A stretch of DNA of 24,697 nucleotides from an uncultured Streptococcus sp. (GCF_938020365.1 NZ_CALIIB010000015.1:1-24697), one strand, 5' to 3'. Positions 14,567-22,086 are shown, counted from the stretch's first letter. Translations and numbers: made by a program. The notes: generated by a model not told the origin, from the letters alone.

Positions 14567-15553
14567 ATGGGATCAAGTAAGGGGAAAAAGAGGATTCAGA
14601 CTTGCCAGAAATGTGCTCTCTGGTCTATTTTTGTGCTGGTAATCTGTTGCCTTACTTTTATTTATTCTAAGGCTAGTATGCCCGATAGCAATCAAATGAA
14701 AATCGGGGCGACCTATATGACCATGAACAATGATTTTTATCAAACCTTGAATGCTGAATTGGAGAAAAAAACCAATCAACAGGGGAGTCGGCTCTATGTT
14801 CGTGATTCGGAGTTAGATGAGAAAAAGCAGAGCCAGCAAATTGCTTATTTTATCAAAGAAAAAGTGGATGTCATCGTCATCAACCCAGTAAAGAGTGATA
14901 GCCCAGATATCATCAGTGCTCTGAATGAAGCTAAAAAAGCTGGCATCCGCATTATCGTGGTAGATGCGCCGATGAGCAAGCAAGTAGCCGTTGATACGAC
15001 TATCGTGTCGGATAACTATCAAGCGGGAGTTTTGATTGCTAAAGATATGATGGGTCGGCTTTCTGAGGCAGATATTCTCTTACTTGAACACCAGAATGCC
15101 ATCTCAGCTATGGATCGGCTACAGGGCTTTCTGGATACTATCAAGGGCCATCCCAGCTATAGAATCGTTTCTCAGCTGGAGACTTTGGGACAGACCGAAG
15201 AAAGCATGCCCCAGGTCAAAAATGCCTTGGATAATGGCTTAGAATTTAACGTCGTCATGGCTCTTAATGATCGTGCTGCAATCGGTGCCTTGGCAGCAAT
15301 CAAAGATCAAGGTGTCACAGAAAAAATTTATATTTATGGAGTTGACGCTTCTCCAGATATTAAGAATTTTTTAGCCAATACGAACGACATTCAAGGAACA
15401 GTGGCCCAGTCGCCTATTCAGATGGGACGAAAGGTGGCAGAAGTGATTGAGCTGTTGCGGGAAAAGAAGTCCTGTGATAGACAGTATTTGATACCAGTCC
15501 GCTTGATAAACAAGGACAATATCAGCGAGTATACAGTTACAGGGTGGCAGTAA
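14567..15553 (+). CDS. levQ: Sugar-binding protein of a sensor complex, RbsB-like (LevQ-like)
   Basis: Periplasmic-binding-protein fold of the RbsB/LacI type (Peripla_BP_4), 328 residues. It has a basic N-terminus, one hydrophobic segment (about 17-36), then the binding domain from about 45. Family landmarks are VDVIVINPVKSD, GIRIIVVDAPM, VSDNYQAGVLIAKDM, VMALNDRAAIGALAAI and the hinge region IYGVDASPDI. No lipobox cysteine is placed for lipoprotein processing, so it is probably held by an uncleaved N-terminal anchor. No ABC permease or ATPase accompanies it; a histidine kinase gene follows with a 1-base overlap. It is therefore best read as a ligand-sensing partner, like LevQ of the S. mutans four-component system that controls a fructose/mannose PTS. 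The ligand is inferred, not shown. Confidence 0.85.
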   Translation: MGSSKGKKRIQTCQKCALWSIFVLVICCLTFIYSKASMPDSNQMKIGATYMTMNNDFYQTLNAELEKKTNQQGSRLYVRDSELDEKKQSQQIAYFIKEKVDVIVINPVKSDSPDIISALNEAKKAGIRIIVVDAPMSKQVAVDTTIVSDNYQAGVLIAKDMMGRLSEADILLLEHQNAISAMDRLQGFLDTIKGHPSYRIVSQLETLGQTEESMPQVKNALDNGLEFNVVMALNDRAAIGALAAIKDQGVTEKIYIYGVDASPDIKNFLANTNDIQGTVAQSPIQMGRKVAEVIELLREKKSCDRQYLIPVRLINKDNISEYTVTGWQ

Positions 15554-16866
15554 TGAAACCAAACAAAAGCATTTTTTACAGTAAAATAGCTCTGATGGTC
15601 ATCAATTTTATAGCCATTGTCTATAATGCTTCGATTTACCTCTTTGCAACTAATTATGCCGTGACAAGAGGCTTCAGTCACTCGCTTTTGGAACGCTTAG
15701 ATGCCATTCCAGGATCTCCCAGTTTCACTTTTCTGATTTCCATTATCTTTTATGCTTGTCTATTGCTGGTGATGTACTATCGGGAAAAGCACCCCAATCA
15801 GCTATCCGTTTATGATAAGGTGACCATGATTGAGATTTTGCTAATGCTGGTCATCTTTACTGCCCTGCATTCGTCTTACAATGGGCTGATTCTTCTCGTC
15901 TTTGCAGATATTTTCTATGGCTCCAAAGAGTTCAATGCCTCCAAGGACAAAAAATACTGGTTTTCCTTTATTATCTTGAGTTTCAGTATGTTGCTATTGT
16001 CAAACTACGACCTGCTGTCACTCTTTGTTAAACTGCCTTCATTGGATACCTATATTCGTTTTTATCCAGAATCTATACGTTTGCTACTGCTTTTTGGTAA
16101 GAACTTTCTTTTCTCCCTCAATATTGTTGTTTTTATGATTTCCTTGCTCTTTTATATCATGTCGGCGATTACAGAGCGGCACCGAATTGAGGAGGAACTC
16201 CGCATGGCTTCTCAGGCCAATCGGGAGTTGAACAGCTATCTAGCCTTATCAGAAAAAATTGCTGAAGACCGAGAAAGAAAGCGGATTGCCCGTGAGATTC
16301 ATGATACACTGGGGCATGCTTTGACGGGTATCTCAGCGGGAATTGATGCGATCAAGGTACTAGTAGACATTGATACCGAGCGGGCCAAAGAGCAGCTCAA
16401 CAATGTCTCAGTCGTCGTTCGTGACGGGATTCGGGATGTCCGAGGTTCACTCAATAAAATGCGGCCGGGAACTTTGGAGAATAATAGTCTGAAAGAGGCT
16501 TTGTTAAAGATTATTCGAGAGTATGAAGCCATTTCCAATTTGGATATTCATTTTCTCTATGAATGGGATACGATCGATTTAGATATTGCCAAAGAAGACA
16601 TTGTGTTTCGCATCGTGCAGGAATCAATGACCAATTCTGTGCGTCACGGGCACGCCAAGACCGTTTGGATTGAGTTGTTAGAAAAAGAAAATTATATTAT
16701 GACCATTCGAGATGATGGTGTAGGTTTTGATGAATTGCACTATGGCTATGGTCTGAAGCAAATGCAGGAACGGTTGGCTATTATCGGTGGGAAGGTTCAT
16801 TTTGAAAATCGAGATGGCTTTTATACCTACATTGAAATCCCTAAAATAGGAGGTTGGAATGATTAA
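15553..16866 (+). CDS. levS: Membrane sensor histidine kinase (HisKA_3 type, LevS-like)
   Basis: Probable sensor of the LevQRST-like system. About six membrane helices (residues about 10-225) form an input region with no large extracellular domain, which fits sensing through partner binding proteins. A coiled-coil-like linker (about 225-245) leads to the HisKA_3 dimerisation domain, where REIHDTLGHALTG holds the phospho-acceptor His250. The ATPase domain follows: N-box QESMTNSVRHGHA (N361), G1 DDGVGF (387-392) and YGLKQMQERL. I start at ATG 15553, which shares its A with the levQ stop; a GTG at 15544 would add three residues. The response regulator gene overlaps the end by 8 bases. In naming I take S for sensor and R for regulator; the letter assignment should be checked against the S. 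mutans paper. Confidence 0.9.
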   Translation: MKPNKSIFYSKIALMVINFIAIVYNASIYLFATNYAVTRGFSHSLLERLDAIPGSPSFTFLISIIFYACLLLVMYYREKHPNQLSVYDKVTMIEILLMLVIFTALHSSYNGLILLVFADIFYGSKEFNASKDKKYWFSFIILSFSMLLLSNYDLLSLFVKLPSLDTYIRFYPESIRLLLLFGKNFLFSLNIVVFMISLLFYIMSAITERHRIEEELRMASQANRELNSYLALSEKIAEDRERKRIAREIHDTLGHALTGISAGIDAIKVLVDIDTERAKEQLNNVSVVVRDGIRDVRGSLNKMRPGTLENNSLKEALLKIIREYEAISNLDIHFLYEWDTIDLDIAKEDIVFRIVQESMTNSVRHGHAKTVWIELLEKENYIMTIRDDGVGFDELHYGYGLKQMQERLAIIGGKVHFENRDGFYTYIEIPKIGGWND

Positions 16867-17542
16867 AGTTTTAATTGCAGACGATCAGGCCTTGATTCGT
16901 GAGTCTCTGCAAATCATCCTGTCTGCTCATGCTGACATCGAGGTAGTTGGGACAGTTGGAGATGGCAAGGAAGTGCTGGAAAAGCTTCATCGGGTACGCC
17001 CAGATGTGATTTTGATGGATATCCGCATGCCGATCATGGACGGTGTGCTCTGTACCAAGGCTGTCAAGGAACAGTATCCGGATGTTAAGATTATCATTCT
17101 GACGACCTTTGACGACGATGAATTTATCTTCTCTGCTCTCAAATACGGTGCCTCTGGCTACATTCTCAAAGGGGTTTCGACAGAAGAGCTTCACGAAGCC
17201 ATTCAGACAGTCTATCGGGGCGGAGCTATGATTAATCCTAATATTGCCACCAAGGTCTTCAAAATCTTTTCACAGATGGCCCAGTCCAACTTTGCTATCA
17301 CGGTGTCGGAGGAAAATGTAGAGGATATGAGCCGGACGGAGTGGAAGATTATCCAGCAGATTGGCTTTGGAATTTCTAATAAGGAGATTGCAGCCAAGCT
17401 TTATCTGTCGGAAGGGACCGTGCGCAACTACTTATCAGGGATTCTATCTAAACTGAATCTGCGTGACCGGACTCAGCTGGCTATCTGGGCCGTGCAGACC
17501 GGAGTCACCCAGCGAGACTTTAGCAAGGGAAGTGGCAAATGA
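16859..17542 (+). CDS. levR: NarL/FixJ-family response regulator (LevR-like)
   Basis: Probable DNA-binding output of the sensor operon. The receiver domain (1-120) has the acidic pair D8-D9, phospho-acceptor Asp54 in ILMDIRMPIMDG, the T82/T83 switch region and Lys104 (YILKG). The C-terminal LuxR-type helix-turn-helix (about 155-220) reads MSRTEWKII, GISNKEIAAKLYLSEGTVRNYLSGIL. The recognition helix is therefore of the ordinary NarL/LuxR kind, which usually binds dyad sites as a dimer. The dyad array at 18862-18940 upstream of levD is the obvious candidate target. It overlaps the kinase gene by 8 bases and the next gene by 4 (ATGA). Confidence 0.92.
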   Translation: MIKVLIADDQALIRESLQIILSAHADIEVVGTVGDGKEVLEKLHRVRPDVILMDIRMPIMDGVLCTKAVKEQYPDVKIIILTTFDDDEFIFSALKYGASGYILKGVSTEELHEAIQTVYRGGAMINPNIATKVFKIFSQMAQSNFAITVSEENVEDMSRTEWKIIQQIGFGISNKEIAAKLYLSEGTVRNYLSGILSKLNLRDRTQLAIWAVQTGVTQRDFSKGSGK

Positions 17543-18819
17543 AGTGGCGACTTAGACATTTGGTTGTTCTTGTTTTGGTTCTTGTTTCAGGCATTTTAAG
17601 CTTTGCTCTCTGGTCGTCTAGTCATGAAAAAGTCCTACACATCGGTGTCTATGCGGGCTCTAGCTGGGATGTTCCAAATAGTCGTGAAAACAAGGCCTTG
17701 GACAGCCTGATTAAAAAATTTGAAAAGACACATCCCCATGTTAAGGTCGTCTACGAAAGCGGGATTCCCAAGAAGGATTATGCCGACTGGCTGGCAGAGC
17801 AAGTCTTAAAAGGCGAACAGCCGGATCTCTTTATGGTACCGGAAAACGACTTTAGTATGTTGGCTTCGGCTGGTGCCCTCAAATCCTTGGATACTCTTTT
17901 AACGAATGATGAACGGACAGCCTTTTATCCGGTGGCTTATGAAGCTGGGCAATATCAGGGAGTCAGCTATGCTCTTCCAGTTGAGAGCAATCCTATCATG
18001 ATGTGTGTCAATAAAGACTTGCTTGAAAAAGAAGGAATTAGTATTCCTGAGTCAGGTTGGACCCTGGCGGATTTCTATGAGATTTGCAAGAAAGTAACCA
18101 AGGATACCAATGGCGATGGCGTGGTAGATCAGTACGGTATTACGGATTATACTTGGCAGCAGGCTCTGGTAGCTTACGGGGGCCATCTTACCGATAAATC
18201 CGGTATCAATGTAGATAGTTCAGAGATGCACCAAGCCTTGGCCTTTATGAGCAAGCTAGACATGCTCAGCCAGCACTATAAGGTGACTTCTCATGACTTT
18301 GATGAGGGGCGAGTGGCCTTCTATCCTATGAGTCTAGCCCAGTATCGGACCTACAAGCCTTATCCTTATCATGTTGCCAAATATTCTAGCTTTTCTTGGA
18401 CCTGTATCCCGATGCCGACAGCCAATAGCAAGGTGATGGGAACGCAGGTCAAGACTTCTCTCTTTGGCATGTCTTCCAACACTAAGCAAGAGAAACTGGC
18501 TTGGGAATTTATGCTCTTGTTGTCACAGGACAAAGAGAGCCAGCAGACCTTGTTTGAAAAATCGCAGGGAACTTCAGTCTTGCCATCCGTAGTGAAAAGT
18601 CAGCAAACCAAACAAATTCTGCAGGCAGATGACTTCGGCTTGGATTCTCTGACTTCTGAGAGGCTAGATAGTATGATGGAGCGTTCTATCATAGATATTG
18701 GACAAGAAGTCGATCGGCAGACCTTGGAAAGACTTGATTATTTGATTAAGGAAGCTCTGGGCAATCAAGAAATTGACAGTTCCTTGCCGAGCATTCAAAG
18801 AGAAATAGAAAGCAGATAA
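17539..18819 (+). CDS. levT: Extracellular solute-binding protein, family 1 type, of the sensor operon (LevT-like)
   Basis: A 426-residue family-1 (maltose-type) solute-binding protein. The N-terminus has a hydrophobic segment (about 8-27) after MKWRLRH with no lipobox Cys, so it is likely tethered by that segment. The binding domain starts at VLHIGVYAG and contains PDLFMVPENDFSML, YALPVESNPIMMCVNK and a late KQEKLAWEFMLLLSQ, all usual for the family. DTNGDGVVDQYG (189-200) looks like an EF-hand-like calcium loop, as in several sugar-binding proteins. No ABC permease genes are nearby. The 4-base overlap with levR and the terminator just after it make it the last gene of the sensor operon, so a role in sensing is more likely than transport. 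Confidence 0.85.
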   Translation: MKWRLRHLVVLVLVLVSGILSFALWSSSHEKVLHIGVYAGSSWDVPNSRENKALDSLIKKFEKTHPHVKVVYESGIPKKDYADWLAEQVLKGEQPDLFMVPENDFSMLASAGALKSLDTLLTNDERTAFYPVAYEAGQYQGVSYALPVESNPIMMCVNKDLLEKEGISIPESGWTLADFYEICKKVTKDTNGDGVVDQYGITDYTWQQALVAYGGHLTDKSGINVDSSEMHQALAFMSKLDMLSQHYKVTSHDFDEGRVAFYPMSLAQYRTYKPYPYHVAKYSSFSWTCIPMPTANSKVMGTQVKTSLFGMSSNTKQEKLAWEFMLLLSQDKESQQTLFEKSQGTSVLPSVVKSQQTKQILQADDFGLDSLTSERLDSMMERSIIDIGQEVDRQTLERLDYLIKEALGNQEIDSSLPSIQREIESR

Positions 18820-18838
18820 TTTTCTGCTTTCTTTTTTA
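18807..18838 (+). terminator. Terminator between levT and levD
   Basis: AGAAAGCAGA (18807-18816) pairs with TCTGCTTTCT (18823-18832), followed by a T run to 18837. The left arm overlaps the last codons of levT. It separates the sensor operon from the PTS operon, so levD needs its own promoter. Confidence 0.88.
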
Positions 18839-18861
18839 TTTCTAAGTTAAGTCAGAAAACA

Positions 18862-18940
18862 AGTCACGGGTGACTAGACCAATATGACATTTGTCACATC
18901 TAAACTCACATTTGTCATCTTTTCAAAGTGACATTTGACA
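18862..18940 (+). promoter_or_regulatory. Array of four dyad elements, candidate LevR operators
   Basis: Four dyads lie in phase: AGTCACGGGTGACT (18862-18875), TGACATTTGTCA (18885-18896, perfect palindrome), TCACATTTGTCA (18906-18917) and TGACATTTGACA (18929-18940). Centres are at about 18868.5, 18890.5, 18911.5 and 18934.5, spaced 22, 21 and 23 bp, two helical turns each. The last is centred about 42 bp before the predicted transcription start. This is the layout of an activator binding on one DNA face. Assignment to LevR is inference from position and protein family. Confidence 0.72.
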
Positions 18941-18941
18941 A

Positions 18942-18959
18942 TAGGGAAGCGATTTCATT
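18942..18959 (+). promoter_or_regulatory. Likely CcpA cre site over the levD promoter
   Basis: TAGGGAAGCGATTTCATT fits the cre consensus with one mismatch (GG for the first TG) and keeps AAGCG and CA in place. It lies between the -35 and -10 positions, where CcpA would block the promoter. Catabolite repression of the lev PTS operon is known in S. mutans. Confidence 0.68.
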
Positions 18960-18964
18960 TTGTG

Positions 18965-18970
18965 TACAAT
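18965..18970 (+). promoter_or_regulatory. -10 element of the levDEFGX promoter
   Basis: TACAAT at 18965-18970, 30 bases before the levD start. The -35 position (about 18942-18947, TAGGGA) does not resemble TTGACA. A perfect TTGACA at 18935-18940 is 24 bases from the -10, too far to work as a -35, and is part of dyad 4. A promoter without a usable -35 next to a dyad array fits activator dependence. Confidence 0.6.
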
Positions 18971-18999
18971 AGAATCAAGAAAATAAGGAGGCAGGAAAG

Positions 19000-19434
19000 A
19001 TGAAATATCTTGTACTGGTCAGTCATGGGGGGCTAGCTGAAGGCGTACAAAGCTCCTTGAAGATGTTTGCTGGTGATAAAACAGACCAAATCATAGCCGT
19101 GGGTCTGAAAGAGGGGAAATCAGTCGATGATTTTGCTCTTGATTTCCGCCAAGCCTTGGCAGGTTTAGAAGCAGAGGATTCTGTCTTGGTTTTAGCCGAT
19201 ATTGTAGGAGGAAGTCCATTAACCACAGCGGCTAGTGTCTTAGCAGAGTTAGGCAAATTAGATTCGGCAGTCATTCTTGGAGGGTTGAATCTGACGATGG
19301 GGCTCACTGGCCTTGTGATGAAGGACATGCTGGAAGGCAAAGACCTTGCTCAAACGATTCTTTCAGAAGCGACGGCAGCCTTGCAGGAGTTTGAAGTTTC
19401 ATCAGACGATGATGAGGAAGACGACGACATTTAA
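19000..19434 (+). CDS. levD: PTS mannose/fructose-family EIIA component
   Basis: Cytoplasmic EIIA of a mannose-family (EII-Man) phosphotransferase system. It takes phosphate from HPr on His9 (VLVSHGGLAEG) and passes it to EIIB. DIVGGSPLTTAA and GGLNLTMGL are the other family motifs. At 144 residues it is a stand-alone EIIA, unlike the fused EIIAB of the housekeeping manL system. The C-terminus ends in an acidic run (SSDDDEEDDDI). First gene of the PTS operon, with AAGGAGG before the ATG. In S. mutans LevD also has a regulatory role, which may apply here. Confidence 0.92.
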   Translation: MKYLVLVSHGGLAEGVQSSLKMFAGDKTDQIIAVGLKEGKSVDDFALDFRQALAGLEAEDSVLVLADIVGGSPLTTAASVLAELGKLDSAVILGGLNLTMGLTGLVMKDMLEGKDLAQTILSEATAALQEFEVSSDDDEEDDDI

Positions 19435-19472
19435 AAAGTTATTCATTTACTAACTTAGATAGGAGATTCAAA

Positions 19473-19967
19473 ATGGTAGTAACATTTGTACGGATTGACG
19501 ACCGCATGATCCACGGTCAAACGGTCACTCGTTGGGCTAAGGAATATCCTTGCGATGGGCTGATTGCAGTCAATGATGCAGCAGCCAGCAACAAAGTCTT
19601 GATTCAAGCCTACAAAGGGGCTTCTGACAAGAAAACTTTCGTTTGGACTAAGGAAGCCTTCAAGGAAAAATCTGGCAAGGTAACTGAATCTGACAGCCGC
19701 TATTTCTTGATTACCAAAAATCCGATTGATATGAAAGAAATCTTGGTGGACCAAGGATTTGTGCCAGGTAATGTCAAAGAAATCATCGTCGGACCAGCCA
19801 ATGACCGTCCAGGAGCTGTCAAGCTGGGCAACAATCAATCCATCACACAAGAAGAAGCTGAAGCGATTGAAGCGATTGAAAAAGCAGGCTACAAGGTAAA
19901 ATTCCAGCTGCTTCCAGACGTTTCCATCGGTTACTGGAGCGATTTCAAATCTAAATTTGGTTTTTAA
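19473..19967 (+). CDS. levE: PTS mannose/fructose-family EIIB component
   Basis: EIIB of the mannose-family PTS, which passes phosphate from EIIA to the incoming sugar. The phospho-acceptor is His14 in VRIDDRMIHGQ, the family signature. VNDAAASNK, FLITKNPIDM and VGPANDRPGAVKLGNN follow as usual. The 164-residue length is normal. It lies 38 bases after levD with an AGGAG site. Family sequence suggests fructose/mannose-type substrates but does not fix specificity. Confidence 0.93.
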   Translation: MVVTFVRIDDRMIHGQTVTRWAKEYPCDGLIAVNDAAASNKVLIQAYKGASDKKTFVWTKEAFKEKSGKVTESDSRYFLITKNPIDMKEILVDQGFVPGNVKEIIVGPANDRPGAVKLGNNQSITQEEAEAIEAIEKAGYKVKFQLLPDVSIGYWSDFKSKFGF

Positions 19968-20012
19968 ACAGGGGCAGAAGTTAAGCGGGACACGGTTTTG
20001 GACTTTCGATAG

Positions 20013-20057
20013 CCTTGCGGGGCAAGGTCTGTTTGAAGGAGTTGGAACTGAGCTCCT
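20013..20057 (+). other. Hairpins in the levE-levF intercistronic region
   Basis: The 124-base gap is the longest inside the PTS operon. It holds CCTTGC (20013-20018) paired with GCAAGG (20022-20027) around GGG, and AGGAG (20037-20041) paired with CTCCT (20053-20057). Neither is followed by a T run, so they are not standard terminators. They may protect or process the mRNA and adjust the ratio of soluble to membrane subunits. Confidence 0.5.
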
Positions 20058-20091
20058 GCTACTGCTCGATCTTACTTAAAGGAGAAAGATT

Positions 20092-20937
20092 ATGACAATT
20101 TCTTGGTTGCAAGCCGCAATCCTCGGTATCTTTGCTAGTTTGTCTTCTATGCCGGGTATGGGTGGCTCAAGTATTGGTAACTATACACTTGGACGTCCGC
20201 TTGTCGGAGGACTCGTCTGTGGTTTAATTTTAGGAGATGTGAGCCTCGGGATTATCTGTGGGGTAGCCATGCAGTTGGTGTATATCGCACTGGTAACCCC
20301 TGGCGGTACTGTTTCGGCCGATGTCCGTGCAGTTTCTTATATCGGTATTCCTTTGGCAATGGTTGCGATCAAATCACAAGGGATTTCAGATGCTCAGCAG
20401 GCTGCTGACTTTGCAAAATCAATGGGTGTGCTGGTTGGTACACTAGGAACCGTTCTCTTCTACGGAACAGCAACGATGAACTTGGTATGGCAACACATGG
20501 GCTGGAAAGCAGTCGAACAGGGAGAATACAAAAAATTGTATGCAGTTGACTGGTATCTGCCATGGGTTTCCCACTTCCTCTTCTCTTTCTTGCCAACACT
20601 GATTCTTTGCCGTTACGGTGCTGATGCCGTTACAGCTCTGAAAGATGCCCTCCCAATGGATGGTCTACCAATGAAAACCCTCTTCACAGTAGGTTCTCTC
20701 CTCCCATGTGTCGGTATTGCGATTCTCTTGAAACAAATCGTTGAAAAGGTGACAGACTTTGTCCCATTCTTCGTTGGCTTTACCTTGGCTGCCTCACTTG
20801 GCCTCAACCTTGTGTCTAGTGCAGTTGTATCACTGATCTTTGCCCTGCTCTTCTATGAAGTACAGATGGCGAAAAATGTCAAAGCTAGTGCTGTGGCAGT
20901 AGGTGATTTTGACGATGATGACGAGGAGGATATCTAA
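20092..20937 (+). CDS. levF: PTS mannose/fructose-family EIIC component
   Basis: Membrane EIIC subunit that forms the sugar path with EIID. The 281-residue protein is strongly hydrophobic. It starts with ISWLQAAILGIFASLSSMPGM and contains GRPLVGGLVCGLILGDVSLG and PGGTVSADVRAVSYIGIP, standard EIIC-Man features. It ends in an acidic tail (DFDDDDEEDI) resembling that of LevD. An AAAGGAG site precedes the ATG. levG starts one base after its stop. Confidence 0.94.
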   Translation: MTISWLQAAILGIFASLSSMPGMGGSSIGNYTLGRPLVGGLVCGLILGDVSLGIICGVAMQLVYIALVTPGGTVSADVRAVSYIGIPLAMVAIKSQGISDAQQAADFAKSMGVLVGTLGTVLFYGTATMNLVWQHMGWKAVEQGEYKKLYAVDWYLPWVSHFLFSFLPTLILCRYGADAVTALKDALPMDGLPMKTLFTVGSLLPCVGIAILLKQIVEKVTDFVPFFVGFTLAASLGLNLVSSAVVSLIFALLFYEVQMAKNVKASAVAVGDFDDDDEEDI

Positions 20938-20938
20938 A

Positions 20939-21778
20939 ATGGCAACTAAAAAAATATCTAAAAAAACACTGACCAAATCATTCCACCACTGGTACTATGG
21001 TCACTTGACCTGCTTCTCTCAAGAGCACATGCAGACTTTTGGTTACTTGACTTCTATGCTGCCAATCGTGGAAGAATTGTACGATACGAAAGAAGAGCAA
21101 GCGCGTTCTATGCACACTTATACAGCCTTCTTCAACACGGAACCTCAGCTGGGTACTTTGGTCGTTGGGATCACAGCTGGTTTGGAAGAAGCGCGTGCCA
21201 ATGGTGCAGAAGCGGTAAATGATGAAACCATCAACGGACTTCGGGCTGGTTTGATGGGGCCGGTTGCCGGTATCGGTGACTCTCTGATCGTTGGAACCTT
21301 GATTCCAGTTATTTTGGGGATCTCAATGGGGCTTTCAAATGGAGGTTCGCCTGTTGGTGCCATCTTCTATATTCTAGTTTGGAATCTGCTGGCTTATTTC
21401 GGTATGCGTTTTGCTTACTTTAAAGGCTATGAATTGGGAGACAAGGCTGTTGAATTCCTAGTAGGAGAACAAGGGCAAGCTATCCGTAAATCTGTTGGGA
21501 TTGTCGGCGGAATGGTTATCGGTGCTGTTGCAGCAACTTGGGTACCTATCAAAACTGCTTTCCAATTGACCAATCCGGGTGAAAAAGAGCCTTACCTTGT
21601 CTTACAAGATAAATTAGATGGTGTTTATCCAGGTCTCTTAACAGCTGTCTTTATCGTATTTTGCTGGTGGCTCATGGCCAAGAAGAACCTTTCTCCAATT
21701 AAAGTGATGCTCATTCTAGTTGTTATCGCCTTCCTTGGTGTACTGGCTGGCTTCTTTAACCCAGGTCTCCAATATTAA
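20939..21778 (+). CDS. levG: PTS mannose/fructose-family EIID component
   Basis: Second membrane subunit of the mannose-family permease, 279 residues. Family features are SFHHWYYGHLTCFSQEHMQ near the start, PIVEELYDTKEEQ, GLMGPVAGIGDSLIVGTLIPV in the middle and a C-terminal hydrophobic pair ending GFFNPGLQY. I start at ATG 20939, one base after the levF stop, where GAGGAGGA from the levF acidic tail doubles as the ribosome site. This gives the typical MATKKISKKTLTKSFHHWYYG start. Reading open from 20903 would only overlap levF. Confidence 0.94.
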   Translation: MATKKISKKTLTKSFHHWYYGHLTCFSQEHMQTFGYLTSMLPIVEELYDTKEEQARSMHTYTAFFNTEPQLGTLVVGITAGLEEARANGAEAVNDETINGLRAGLMGPVAGIGDSLIVGTLIPVILGISMGLSNGGSPVGAIFYILVWNLLAYFGMRFAYFKGYELGDKAVEFLVGEQGQAIRKSVGIVGGMVIGAVAATWVPIKTAFQLTNPGEKEPYLVLQDKLDGVYPGLLTAVFIVFCWWLMAKKNLSPIKVMLILVVIAFLGVLAGFFNPGLQY

Positions 21779-21795
21779 GAAAAAGAGGGAAAATC

Positions 21796-22086
21796 ATGAC
21801 AGAACAAGAATTGATTCAAGGCTATGAAACAGAAATTCAATACCAGAAGCATATGATTGAAAATCTAGGACGTTGGTTTAGTCTTTTCTTCACCATTGCC
21901 AGTATCGGTTTTGTCCTGATCTATCTCTTTCATCGAACCAATCTGCTTCTGTTTATCGTAGGAGTCATCTTAGCTATTTTGGGAATTCTTGTCATGCTGG
22001 TCTTTGGCTATGGCATCTACAAGGGTAGACTAAATCTGCAAAAAGTGATTGATGATTTTGAAGAGAAACTGAAGTTAGCTCAATAA
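21796..22086 (+). CDS. levX: Small membrane protein of the lev PTS operon (LevX-like)
   Basis: A 96-residue protein with a polar N-terminus, two membrane segments (about 28-45 and 50-73) and a charged helical C-terminus (KVIDDFEEKLKLAQ), so both ends are probably cytoplasmic. It lies 17 bases after levG with AGAGGG upstream, and the terminator follows. In S. mutans a small gene called levX closes the levDEFG operon, and position and size agree with it. Its molecular function is not known to me. Conserved linkage suggests an accessory role in the permease or its regulation. Confidence 0.75.
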   Translation: MTEQELIQGYETEIQYQKHMIENLGRWFSLFFTIASIGFVLIYLFHRTNLLLFIVGVILAILGILVMLVFGYGIYKGRLNLQKVIDDFEEKLKLAQ

